64,000 nt of DNA, from the NCBI GenBank assembly GCA_035286465.1, contig DATEDF010000105.1, forward strand, positions 62,001 to 126,000. Reading direction: 5' to 3'. The position numbers and the translations under genes are program-made. This DNA is from Fen-1231 sp035286465 (GTDB lineage: Bacteria > Gemmatimonadota > Gemmatimonadetes > Gemmatimonadales > Gemmatimonadaceae). Positions within the stretch are counted from its first letter, which is position 1. The number at the start of each line of letters is the position of its first letter. This document shows positions 8,779 to 17,256 of the stretch, in pieces. The notes below the pieces were generated by a model. The model worked only from the letters and a program-made list of their open reading frames with translations. It did no database searches and was not told where the DNA came from.

Positions 8779-9292
8779 GCTGCTCTCTCCGGCGTCGCGC
8801 GTCCTGCAGCGCCTCGTAGGTCTCCGCCAGTCGCCGTCGCGCCCGCGACAGCGTCGTCCCGACGGAGGTTCTTTCGATCTCCAGCACAGCGGCGATCTCT
8901 CCGTAGTCCAGCCCTTCCTCCTTCAGGAGCAGCGCCTGCCGGTCACGCTCGGTGAGTGCGTCGAGCGCGTGCCGCGCGTCCGCCGCCTCGTGAGCGCGCT
9001 CGACCGCGGGCTCCACGGGCTCCCGCTCTGCCTCGCGTGCCTCCGCCGCCATCAGCTCGAGGTGCCGGCGCTGCCGCGCGGCGCGCCGTGCCTCGTCACG
9101 CACCAGGTTGTTGGCCACCGCGAACAGCCACGAGCGCTCGTTCACGATCTGCTCCTGTCGAAGCGCACGCACGAAGGTCTCCTGTGCGATTTCCTCCGCC
9201 CAATCGCGGTCGCCAAGGCGTCGCGTGAGATACCGCACCAGCGTCGCGTGGTACTCGCGGAAGAGACGTTCGGCCTGCTGCACGCGTGTCAC
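8765..9292 (-). CDS. RNA polymerase ECF sigma factor
   Basis: 175 residues. Region 2 is visible as AERLFREYHATLVRYLTRRL followed by AEEIAQETFVRAL (about 32-44). Region 4 is visible as LTERDRQALLLKEEGLDYGE followed by an HTH ending SVGTTLSRARRRLAE (about 113-160). No region 1.1 or 3 is present, as expected for an ECF factor. Its ATG overlaps the stop of the upstream VIT/vWA gene as ATGA, and its 3' end overlaps the anti-sigma gene by 14 bp. The three genes therefore form one tightly coupled unit. ECF factors usually activate their own operon, but no matching promoter could be recognised with confidence in the 108 bp upstream of the operon. Confidence 0.92.
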   Translation of the reverse strand: MTRVQQAERLFREYHATLVRYLTRRLGDRDWAEEIAQETFVRALRQEQIVNERSWLFAVANNLVRDEARRAARQRRHLELMAAEAREAEREPVEPAVERAHEAADARHALDALTERDRQALLLKEEGLDYGEIAAVLEIERTSVGTTLSRARRRLAETYEALQDARRRREQHAAS

Positions 9293-11550
9293 CAGTCCCG
9301 GACGAGTGCGTCGAGCGCCGCGGCGTCGAGCTGCGACGCCCCGTCCTCGGCGATCTCGATGGCCACGCGTCGGCCGTGCGTGCGTACGCGCTCCCCGACC
9401 GCAAACAGCGGCCCCAGCTCCGGCAGTCGCCGGACGACCTCGAAGTACGCGGGCGAGAACGCCCGGATCCGCACGACGCGCGCGCCGTCGAGCGGCCGCG
9501 TGTCGGTCCAGACGCTGTCGCGCAGGCGGAACGTGTGCGTACCGGCGATCCGCGATGATTCATCCTTGCGCAGGCGCTCGTCGAGGTCTGCGAGGGTGCG
9601 CGCCGAGCGCTGCTCGGCCGCCGCCTTCGCGGCCTCGAAGCGATCCATCGCCGGGGCGGCCGCGTTCGAGCTCAACGGGCGCAGCTGCGCGGCATCCCGC
9701 CCGCCCGCGCCGACCGCGCCGGCGGCACCCGCGGCGCCGGCGGAGAGCCGCATCCCGGGCTCCGTCACGAGGTACGACGTGAGTTCCGTCGGGATGCCGT
9801 AGCGCTCGCCGAGCTGGCGCAGCTCGGCGTCGAGTTCAGGATTGCCGCCCGTACGCCGGCGTTCCGCGCTGAGATAGCCGACGCGCTGCACGGCCCAGAG
9901 TCGCGCCACGAATGCGTTCTCCCCGGCCCGCGCGGGGAGCGACACGCGCGCTGTCCACTGCACGGGCCCGTCGGCGCCCCGGCCTCCCACCGTGAGAAGT
10001 GCGCTTTCCCGCGCGCCGGCGTAGCGCGCCAGCACCACGAGGTCCTGCCCCGCGAAGAGATCAATCGACCCCTGCGGCTGCATGCCGTAGAGCCGGACGC
10101 CGTCCACGCGGATCTGCACGTCGGTCACCACCGGCCGCGTGAGCCGCTCGGTCACGATTCCCACCGCGCGCTCCACCGACTCCTCCAGACGCACGAACGT
10201 CGCCGTCCCACGTCCCTGCAGCGCGAGCTGCTCCAGCAGGGCGGCGTTCACGTCGGCGCCGATGCCGAACGTGAAGACACGGCGCTGCCGCCGCAAATCC
10301 GCCGCGCGCTGCGCGATCGCCTCGGCGCGCGTTTCGCCGACGGTCGGCGCGCCATCCGTCAAAAAGAGCACAAGCGGGAGCCGCCCGTCCGGCGCGTCGC
10401 CCCGCAGTGCCTCCTCGAGCGCCGCCTGGATGTTCGTGCCCCCGTTCGCCCGCAATGCGTCAAGATACGCCAGTGCCTCGCGGACGTTCGCGCTCGTCGC
10501 CGCGGCCCAGCCGTCGCGGAACGCGCGCACGTCGCTGGAGAAGTCGATCACCCGGAAGCGGTCGGCGCTGGTCAGGGTCTGCAGCAGCGCGCGGCCCGCC
10601 GCGCGCGCCTGCTCCATCTTCCGGCCCGACATCGAGCCCGAGACGTCGAGTACGAAGACCACGTCGCGTGGCGTCTCGCGCGCGGCACGCGCCGGTGGTG
10701 AAAGCGTGATGAGCGCGTACCCATCCTCGCCGCTCGCCGCGTGCGCGAGCAACGCGATCGCCGCTCCATTCCCGTGCCTCACCGGCACGAGCACCGTCAA
10801 CGGACCCCGCGCGCCTTCGGCGCGCACGACGTGCCGTCCGCGATCGTTCGAGCGCTGCAACGAGTGAGTGGGCGAGTACGCATCGCCGAATGCACCGCCG
10901 TTCTCGTAGGTGAGGACGAACGACTCGTTGCCCCCGGTGTCGTTCCCGCGCCGTGTGCCAAGCCAGTCGAGCCGCAACGCGTCGCCTTCGCGCTCCGCGA
11001 CGGCCCGGAACCGCACGACGACACGCTTCTCCTCGCCGGGCTGGATCGGGAAGATCCGCGTGCGGAGCAGGCCGTGTCCCATCCATTCCACGAGTGCCGG
11101 GTCGCGGAGCCTGCGCACGATCTCCTCGTACACCGCGCGCGCCCGGTCGGCGCCCATCGTCTCGCCCGTCACCATCTCGTCGTTGATGGAGAGCGCGAGG
11201 TCCTCGAAGGCAGCGCCCTTCGGGAGCGGCAGCAGGTAGTCCGCCTCGCCCACCACTCCTCCGCGGTTGACGTACGTCTCGGTCACCTCGTAACGCACGA
11301 CCCGCCCGTCGAGATCCGCGCGCACCCGGCTCGCAGTCCGTTGCACCTGCGCGACCATCGGACGGCACCGCACCGCCGCGAGGCACTCCGCGTTCGGCGG
11401 GCAGGGAGGTGGGCAGGGCCGCACCGGAAGCTCGACAACCTGCGCGACGGCCGGCGTCGCAACACCGACGAGACTGACCAGGCCGGCCAGGTTGACCAGG
11501 TTGAGCAGGTTGAGCAGGCTGGGAAGGAAGGACCCTGAACGGCGAGGCAT
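9289..11550 (-). CDS. Exported VIT domain / von Willebrand factor A domain protein
   Basis: 753 residues from the ATG at 11550, which has GGAGA 5 nt upstream. The signal peptide has an unusual LLNLLNLVNL core. A VIT (inter-alpha-trypsin inhibitor) domain follows at about 80-210 (VTETYVNRGG, ADYLLPLPKGAAFEDL, AVYEEIVRRLRDPALVEW). The vWA domain has an intact MIDAS start (FVLDVSGSMSGRK, near 300), and further metal-ligand segments, including LTDGAP, follow. The C-terminal third is helical without known domains. vWA domains bind protein ligands through a divalent metal. As first gene in an operon with an ECF sigma and its anti-sigma, it may be the regulated effector or an upstream sensor; the sequence does not decide which. 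Confidence 0.9.
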   Translation of the reverse strand: MPRRSGSFLPSLLNLLNLVNLAGLVSLVGVATPAVAQVVELPVRPCPPPCPPNAECLAAVRCRPMVAQVQRTASRVRADLDGRVVRYEVTETYVNRGGVVGEADYLLPLPKGAAFEDLALSINDEMVTGETMGADRARAVYEEIVRRLRDPALVEWMGHGLLRTRIFPIQPGEEKRVVVRFRAVAEREGDALRLDWLGTRRGNDTGGNESFVLTYENGGAFGDAYSPTHSLQRSNDRGRHVVRAEGARGPLTVLVPVRHGNGAAIALLAHAASGEDGYALITLSPPARAARETPRDVVFVLDVSGSMSGRKMEQARAAGRALLQTLTSADRFRVIDFSSDVRAFRDGWAAATSANVREALAYLDALRANGGTNIQAALEEALRGDAPDGRLPLVLFLTDGAPTVGETRAEAIAQRAADLRRQRRVFTFGIGADVNAALLEQLALQGRGTATFVRLEESVERAVGIVTERLTRPVVTDVQIRVDGVRLYGMQPQGSIDLFAGQDLVVLARYAGARESALLTVGGRGADGPVQWTARVSLPARAGENAFVARLWAVQRVGYLSAERRRTGGNPELDAELRQLGERYGIPTELTSYLVTEPGMRLSAGAAGAAGAVGAGGRDAAQLRPLSSNAAAPAMDRFEAAKAAAEQRSARTLADLDERLRKDESSRIAGTHTFRLRDSVWTDTRPLDGARVVRIRAFSPAYFEVVRRLPELGPLFAVGERVRTHGRRVAIEIAEDGASQLDAAALDALVRDW
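11487..11522. repeat. 9-bp tandem repeat in a signal-peptide coding region
   Basis: Four consecutive 9-bp units (11487, 11496, 11505, 11514), the last degenerate, encode the Leu/Asn-rich core of the VIT/vWA signal peptide. Copy-number change would keep the frame and add or remove three residues at a time. Confidence 0.75.
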
Positions 11551-11658
11551 GGTGTCTCCAGGTAGCACGGTTGCCAGGGAGACGCCGGCCCGCCGCGAAC
11601 TTGCACATGCCCCGGACTTACGGGGTTTGCTCGCCCCTGTCCCGGCGGTCCGGGGCCC

Positions 11659-12954
11659 TCATTTCGCGGGTTCGGCCGTCGGCGCGCCCGCCCTCGCGGG
11701 TGCCGCGGGCTCCGTCGGCGCCGGCGCGGGCAGTCCTCCGACCGCGGGTGTTCCACCATCCGGGGTGACGACAGGCGCCATGTGTGGCAGCGGCGTCTGG
11801 TCGTCCACCACGGCGACCCTCCGCTCCCACTGTCGCATCATCTGGATGAAAGCCGTCGCCAACTCCGCATCAAAGTCCGGCCCGGCCCCCGACTGGATGT
11901 TCGACAGCACGCGCTCCGACTCCCACGCCTCTCGGTACGGCCGGTGTGTCCGCAGCGCGTCGTACACGTCGCAGATGTGCACCAGCCTGCTCGCCTTGTG
12001 GCACTCGCGGTGGAAGTGCCGTGAAGGATAGCCGCCCCCGTTGATCATGATGTGGTGCTCGTACGCGACGGCCGATGCGAGGTCCAGCTGCCGGTCGCTC
12101 TCATAGATGATCTTCGCCCCGTCCGCCGGGTGCCGGCGCATGATTCCCCACTCCTCGTCAGTCAGCTTGCCCGGTTTGGTCAGAACCTCTTTCGGAATTC
12201 GCACCTTCCCGAGGTCGTGCAGGAGCCCGGAGACGCCGAAGCCGCGCACGTCCTTGGGTCCGAGCCCGATGAACTCGGCCAGCGCCATCGCGAGCACGCT
12301 CACGTTGAGCGAGTGCGTCGTCGTGTACTGGTCGAACTGCTTCAGCTGCAGCAACGGAATGACAATGTCGCGATCGCCGTGCATCGCGACAGACAGCGAG
12401 CGGACCACGCTCTCCGCCTCGATCAGCGGCAGCTCACCGCTGATCTGCACTTCCTCGTGCAGCCAGCGGATCGTGTCGGCCTCTTCGCCGAGCGAGTACT
12501 GGATCGTCGCCGTGGGCAGCATCTCGTCGGGCTTGAGCACGCCTTCCGAGCCCTTCACCCCGATCGCGCCGAACTTGATGGTCGAGCGCCGTTCGGGGCT
12601 GCGTGTCGCGCTGTCAATCGCCTGCATGCTGAGGCGGGCGAGCGCGTCGTCGAGGAACGCCTCGAACTCGTCGCGTCCCACCTTCGCTTCGAACTCGAGC
12701 CGCTGAATCCCGGCGTTGGCGAGACGCAGCCCCCAGTCCCACTCCCCCAACTCCCGCAGTGCGACCTGACCATAGATGACGTCGAGCCCGAGGAACGAGA
12801 ACTGCGGGGTCGCGTCCTTCTCCTGCAGCTGGCGCAGCCGCTCGTACGATGTGTCGATCACGCGGACGCGCGCGGGATGCCCGTCAGCGTAGAGCGCCAT
12901 GGTGGAGAGTGCCTGCGCGAAGGAGTTGAGGAACCTGGCCGCCTCGGCGCTCAC
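11659..12954 (-). CDS. HD-GYP-type phosphohydrolase with N-terminal GHP-containing domain
   Basis: 431 residues, GTG start overlapping the upstream stop (GTGA). Residues 1-108 form a domain also found in the upstream gene (LYADGHP at 22-27, LEFEAKVGRDEFEAFL at 86-101). The HD-GYP domain spans about 210-370: HSLNVSVLAM, HDLGKVRIPKEVLTKPGKLT, RRHPADGAKI, then YEHHIMINGGGYPS and DVYDALRTHRPYR. HD-GYP enzymes hydrolyse cyclic di-GMP. Here the usual HHE-R-x-DG-x-GYP segment is altered (EHH, and Asn-Gly-Gly instead of Asp-Gly), so activity or specificity may differ. The C-terminal 50 residues are Pro/Ala-rich linker. The gene pair is translationally coupled. Confidence 0.88.
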   Translation of the reverse strand: MSAEAARFLNSFAQALSTMALYADGHPARVRVIDTSYERLRQLQEKDATPQFSFLGLDVIYGQVALRELGEWDWGLRLANAGIQRLEFEAKVGRDEFEAFLDDALARLSMQAIDSATRSPERRSTIKFGAIGVKGSEGVLKPDEMLPTATIQYSLGEEADTIRWLHEEVQISGELPLIEAESVVRSLSVAMHGDRDIVIPLLQLKQFDQYTTTHSLNVSVLAMALAEFIGLGPKDVRGFGVSGLLHDLGKVRIPKEVLTKPGKLTDEEWGIMRRHPADGAKIIYESDRQLDLASAVAYEHHIMINGGGYPSRHFHRECHKASRLVHICDVYDALRTHRPYREAWESERVLSNIQSGAGPDFDAELATAFIQMMRQWERRVAVVDDQTPLPHMAPVVTPDGGTPAVGGLPAPAPTEPAAPARAGAPTAEPAK

Positions 12955-15035
12955 GACGCCCCTCCCAGGCGGGCGACGGCGTCACTGAGTTCCGCATCCG
13001 AACTGCGCGCAGCAAGGTCGAGCACCTGCTGGGCGGCGGGATCGTCACGCCAGTGCGCCGCGAGCCCGGCCAGCGCTGCGAGCAGTTCCGGCGATTTCGA
13101 GGCGAGCGCGCGACGGCGCAGGAAACGCTTCCTGCCGGTCGCGCGAGCAACGAGGAACGCGACCGTGTCCGGCGAGCGATACGACGAGAGCGCACGGATC
13201 CCGAGCGCGCGCACGTCGGCGGAGAGCGTCGTGTCGTCTGCACGCGAGCGGAGAATCGCCGCCGCATCCCGCGGGCAGTTCGTCATCGCGGCGCCGAGCG
13301 CCAGCCGCACAAGGCGCTCATCGGGGTCCGACAGCGCCGCCGCGATCGCCTGGTCCCGCATCTCAGGTACCTTGATCAGCATGCGAAGCGCCTCACGCCG
13401 CACGGCACCGTCGGGGTGTCGCAGGTAGTCGCGCGCGGCGAAGCCTTCGGGCATCGCGCCGAGCTTGCCGAGGATGACGAGCAACAACCGTTGCACGCCC
13501 CAGCGTGCTCCCGGAAGACGGGAGGCCACGACCCGCCCGACTTCGTCGCCGAGCCCGGCGAGCAACTCGACGAACGCCGAGGCCAGCCGGTCGTCCGCCG
13601 ACTCCAGCCCGTCCAGCAACGGTTCGGCGGCGGCGAGCCGCATCCGTGAGACGAGCCGCTGCACCACCGGCAGATTGACGGGAGTGCGCTGCAGCTGCTG
13701 GTGCAGGCGATCCACCGTCGCCACGTGGCGCCAGAGAGCTTCGCGCATCCACCCCTCCGGCGCCGCATCCAGCAAGTCCAGCGCCGGAGTGAGATCCCCC
13801 CGCGACGCCAGCGCGTCCACCGAGCGCCACACCGGCTCGCCCAGAATCTGGATCTCGATGCCCATCGCCAGCAGCCGCTCGGGCTCGCACGGCAGTACGT
13901 CATCCGTCTGATGGAACACCGGCGCGGCACGCGACATCTTCTCCAGCGCCAGGCGGTACCCGTCCGGGTTCGGGTCGTCAAGCTGCCAGCCGGTGATCAG
14001 CCGCTGCACCTGGTCGCGCAGCGCGACGTCCGCCTGCGAGCGCGCCAGGGGGCTGCCCTCGTCGGCGTGCACCGCGAGCTTCGACAACATGCGCACGAGC
14101 GAGTGCGAGATCGTCTGCCCCGACGTGTTCGCCGCGGCCTGCACCAGCTCGACGACGGCGTCCACCGCCATCCCCTGGGCCGCATCAATCACGAACTTCT
14201 TGCGCTGCCGTTTGTCGCCGCCCATCTCGAGCAGCCGGGCGAGCGTCTGGGGTTGCAGCGTCGCCACAAGGCGCGAAATGCGCTTCTGCAGTGCGGCCGC
14301 TTCCTTTCCGCCTTTCGACTTGAGCTCTTCGGCGATCTGCAGGAGGTAGCCGACCACCACCTGGTCGTAGGCCGCGTCCTTCTTGTGCTCTTCGATCGCC
14401 TTCGCCACCACCACCGGATCTGTGGATTCCGCGGAGTCGAGCTTCTCGTCGGACGCCTCCGCGGCGAGCGCGGCGCGCGCGAGGCCGATCCAGAGCTGCG
14501 CCGCCCGGCCTCCGCTTCGCATCTCCGCCTTGTCGTCCTCGGCGGGCTTGTCCGGCTCCTCATCCAGCAGCTGCAACTGTTCGAACGTCAGCGGAAAGAG
14601 CCGAACGTGCGTCCACTGCTGCAGCACTTCCGGGCCCTCGAGTCCCAACGGCTTTGACCGCCGTCCCGCGTCCTCGGCCACCGTCGCGAGGACGTCGGCG
14701 ATTTCCGCCGCCGAGACTCCTTGCGTGAACTTGACGGCGCCCAGGTGATGCCGATGGAGACGCTGGGCGAGGTCGCGGAGCACCGGGTTGTTTTCGTCCG
14801 TCGCCACGCCCTCGATGACCAACTGCTGACGCGCCACGCCGAGCGAAAGCGAGGCCCGGTCCTTCAGAAGGGCGTCGACTCGTCGCACGATCCCCGCCGT
14901 GGCACTGTCGAGCAGCGGGTGCCCCGGGGGATAGATCGCGTTCTTGTGCAGTCCAATTGAAAGCTCGATCAGGAAGTCCGACAGCTCGCGTGAGAGTGAG
15001 GCTGCGGAGTCCCCGACCGTCGTCAGGCGCGCCAT
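12951..15035 (-). CDS. HEAT-like repeat protein sharing an N-terminal domain with the HD-GYP partner
   Basis: 694 residues from the ATG at 15035. Residues 20-120 resemble the N-terminus of the downstream HD-GYP protein: FLIELSIGLHKNAIYPPGHP, then HLGAVKFTQGVSAAEIADVL. The rest is almost entirely amphipathic helices. Its C-terminal part carries recognisable HEAT-type units (PDGAVRREALRMLIKVPEM, PDERLVRLALGAAM), which usually form protein-binding solenoids. No catalytic motif, signal peptide or membrane segment is visible, so it is probably cytoplasmic. Its stop overlaps the HD-GYP start by 4 nt, implying a stoichiometric pair. It is divergent from the GMC oxidoreductase. A TTG further upstream (15071) is possible but adds a hydrophobic leader with no support. 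Confidence 0.7.
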   Translation of the reverse strand: MARLTTVGDSAASLSRELSDFLIELSIGLHKNAIYPPGHPLLDSATAGIVRRVDALLKDRASLSLGVARQQLVIEGVATDENNPVLRDLAQRLHRHHLGAVKFTQGVSAAEIADVLATVAEDAGRRSKPLGLEGPEVLQQWTHVRLFPLTFEQLQLLDEEPDKPAEDDKAEMRSGGRAAQLWIGLARAALAAEASDEKLDSAESTDPVVVAKAIEEHKKDAAYDQVVVGYLLQIAEELKSKGGKEAAALQKRISRLVATLQPQTLARLLEMGGDKRQRKKFVIDAAQGMAVDAVVELVQAAANTSGQTISHSLVRMLSKLAVHADEGSPLARSQADVALRDQVQRLITGWQLDDPNPDGYRLALEKMSRAAPVFHQTDDVLPCEPERLLAMGIEIQILGEPVWRSVDALASRGDLTPALDLLDAAPEGWMREALWRHVATVDRLHQQLQRTPVNLPVVQRLVSRMRLAAAEPLLDGLESADDRLASAFVELLAGLGDEVGRVVASRLPGARWGVQRLLLVILGKLGAMPEGFAARDYLRHPDGAVRREALRMLIKVPEMRDQAIAAALSDPDERLVRLALGAAMTNCPRDAAAILRSRADDTTLSADVRALGIRALSSYRSPDTVAFLVARATGRKRFLRRRALASKSPELLAALAGLAAHWRDDPAAQQVLDLAARSSDAELSDAVARLGGAS

Positions 15036-15045
15036 GGGCGGCAAT

Positions 15046-17190
15046 ATGATAGGAACCGCGACGCTGAGCAAAGCCGCGACACCTGCGGTGGACGGCCACT
15101 GCCGTGGGCGTTATCTGTTCCTCGTGCCCCCACCTGCCGCCACGGCGCTTCCCGAGCCACTCTCGGCCACGCGTCGGGCCACTCTCACCGCCGCTGCCAG
15201 TCGCATCGTACCGCACGCGTTTGCCGAGGCGACCCGCGGAGAGGCCCTCATCTCGGCGATCGCCGCGCGGATTCAGCGGCTCCCTCCGCCGAAGCGACGC
15301 GACTTCGAGATGGCGCTCGACCTCCTTGGCAACCGGTGGGCAACGCTCGCAACCGGGCACCATCCGTTGCCGTTCCACCTGCTCGCGCCGGAGGAGCAGG
15401 ACCGCCTCCTCCAGCGCTGGTCCCGCTCGCGCGTCGGTGCGCTCAAGACCATCGTGCAGGCGGTCCGCCGGCTTGTTCTCCTCGCCGAGTACGCGACCCG
15501 GGAGGCGGAGCGTGAGGTCGGCTACCGCGGCCCGTTCTACGAGCGGGGCGCGGAGCTGCCGTGGGAAGGTCCGCTCGTGGGGATCGCGTCAGACGCTGAC
15601 CCTGTGGCCCGCGGGTCGCGCTCGGCAGCGGTTCCGGCGCCGCGACCGTCACCGTGGCACACCGATGCTTCATCTGTCGGCGCAACCGTGCGCGCGGAGG
15701 TTGTCGTCGTCGGGTCCGGCGCGGGCGGCGCGGTGGCGGCGGCTCGCCTGGCCGAGGCGGGGCACGACGTTCTCATACTCGAAGAAGGCGAGCCGCTCGA
15801 TGCCGGGGACTTCAACGAGCGCGAGGGCGAATTGCACGAGCGCCTCTACGCCGACGGCGGGCTCCGGGCGACCGACGACCTCGCCATCTCTCTGCTGCAG
15901 GGCGCAACCCTCGGGGGCGGCACGACCGTCAACTGGATGGTGATGTTGCGCACCCCCGACTGGGTGCTCGAGGAGTGGGCGGCTCGGCACGGCGCGGAGG
16001 GGATGTCGCCGCGAGACCTCGCGCCCGTGTTCGAGCGCATCGAGGACGAGGTCCACGCGCGCACCGTGCCGGACGATGCCCACTCACCGAACAATCGCAT
16101 CCTTCTCGACGGGGCACGGGCCCTCGGCTGGGCGACTCGCCCGGCGCGGATCAATGCCCGGAACTGCCTGCGTACGGGGTTCTGCGGCGGCGGCTGCCGC
16201 TACGGCAGCAAGCAGGGAGCGCTCCAGGTGTTTCTGCCTCGCGCGGTGGGGTCAGGGGCGCGCGTCCTCGCGTCGGCGCGGGCCGAGCGCATCGAGTTCG
16301 CCGAGCGAGGTGGCGCCTTTCCGCTCAAGCGCGTGCACGTCGTGCTCACCCAGCGGGGGGCGTCACCGCGGACCGTCGTCGTGGAAGCACCAGTCGTTGT
16401 GCTCGCCGCCGGCGCCATCGGAACTCCGGTGCTGCTCCAACGCTCGGGACTGGGTGGAGACGCGGTCGGCCGCTATCTGCGACTGCACCCCACCTCCGCG
16501 GTGATCGGCCTCTTCAACCAGGAGATCTACGCCGCGGCGGGGATCCCGCTCTCCGCCGTCTGCGACGAGCACCTGCGACGCGACGCCAACGGCTATGGCT
16601 ACTGGATCGAGTGCCCGTCAATGCATCCGGCGCTCGCCGCGGTCGCGACGTCGGGCTTCGGCGCCCAGCATCGTGAAGTGATGCTCCAGTTTCGACGGCT
16701 CGGCAGTTTGATCGCGCTCGTGCGCGACGGCGCTGATCAGGAACTCTCGAACGGCGAGGTGAGCGCCGCGCGTGGAGGGCGTACGCGCATCCGCTATCGC
16801 CTCGGACCGCGCGACGCGCAGCATCTGGTCGAAGCGATCGCCGCGAGTGCCCGGCTGCAGCTCGCCGCGGGGGCAATGGAAGTACGCACGCTGCACACGA
16901 GCCCGGTTATCGTCCGGCGCGAGCGCGATCTGGCGGCGATCTCAGCGCGCCGCGTCGGGGCGAACGACGTCGCGCTCTTTTCCGCTCACGTGAACGGCAC
17001 ATGCCGCTTCGGGCGCGACCGCGCCACGAGCGGAACCGATCTGCACGGCGAGCGGTTCGGAGCGCCCGGCGTCTTCGTCGCCGACGGTTCCCTCCTCCCC
17101 ACCGCCCTGGGCGTCAACCCGCAAGAGACCATCATGGCGCTCGCGACCATCGTCGCAGAACGCGTCGCGGCACGCCGACGCCCCGGCTAG
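15046..17190 (+). CDS. GMC-family FAD oxidoreductase with N-terminal helical domain
   Basis: About 714 residues. The FAD-binding Rossmann motif is VVVGSGAGGAVAAARLAEAG (near residue 200). It is followed by GGGTTVNWMVMLRTPDWVLE, LAAGAIGTPVLLQRSGLG, and the C-terminal GMC signature with the catalytic-type His/Asn region (HVNGTCRFG, VADGSLLPTALGVNPQETI). About 150 residues precede the flavin domain (LTAAASRIVPHAF, RDFEMALDLLG); they resemble gluconate 2-dehydrogenase subunit 3 or the N-terminus of long-chain alcohol oxidases. No signal peptide was found. The substrate is likely an alcohol, sugar or long-chain alcohol but is not determinable. The start is uncertain: the ATG at 15046 is 10 bp from the divergent HEAT gene, and a GTG at 15124 would begin nearer the conserved region. 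Confidence 0.85.
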   Translation: MIGTATLSKAATPAVDGHCRGRYLFLVPPPAATALPEPLSATRRATLTAAASRIVPHAFAEATRGEALISAIAARIQRLPPPKRRDFEMALDLLGNRWATLATGHHPLPFHLLAPEEQDRLLQRWSRSRVGALKTIVQAVRRLVLLAEYATREAEREVGYRGPFYERGAELPWEGPLVGIASDADPVARGSRSAAVPAPRPSPWHTDASSVGATVRAEVVVVGSGAGGAVAAARLAEAGHDVLILEEGEPLDAGDFNEREGELHERLYADGGLRATDDLAISLLQGATLGGGTTVNWMVMLRTPDWVLEEWAARHGAEGMSPRDLAPVFERIEDEVHARTVPDDAHSPNNRILLDGARALGWATRPARINARNCLRTGFCGGGCRYGSKQGALQVFLPRAVGSGARVLASARAERIEFAERGGAFPLKRVHVVLTQRGASPRTVVVEAPVVVLAAGAIGTPVLLQRSGLGGDAVGRYLRLHPTSAVIGLFNQEIYAAAGIPLSAVCDEHLRRDANGYGYWIECPSMHPALAAVATSGFGAQHREVMLQFRRLGSLIALVRDGADQELSNGEVSAARGGRTRIRYRLGPRDAQHLVEAIAASARLQLAAGAMEVRTLHTSPVIVRRERDLAAISARRVGANDVALFSAHVNGTCRFGRDRATSGTDLHGERFGAPGVFVADGSLLPTALGVNPQETIMALATIVAERVAARRRPG

Positions 17191-17256
17191 CTTTCTTCGC
17201 GCCGGATCTCCGTCGTCCCCGCCTCACCCCGCATCGCTCTGTCGAGGACCCGCGAC

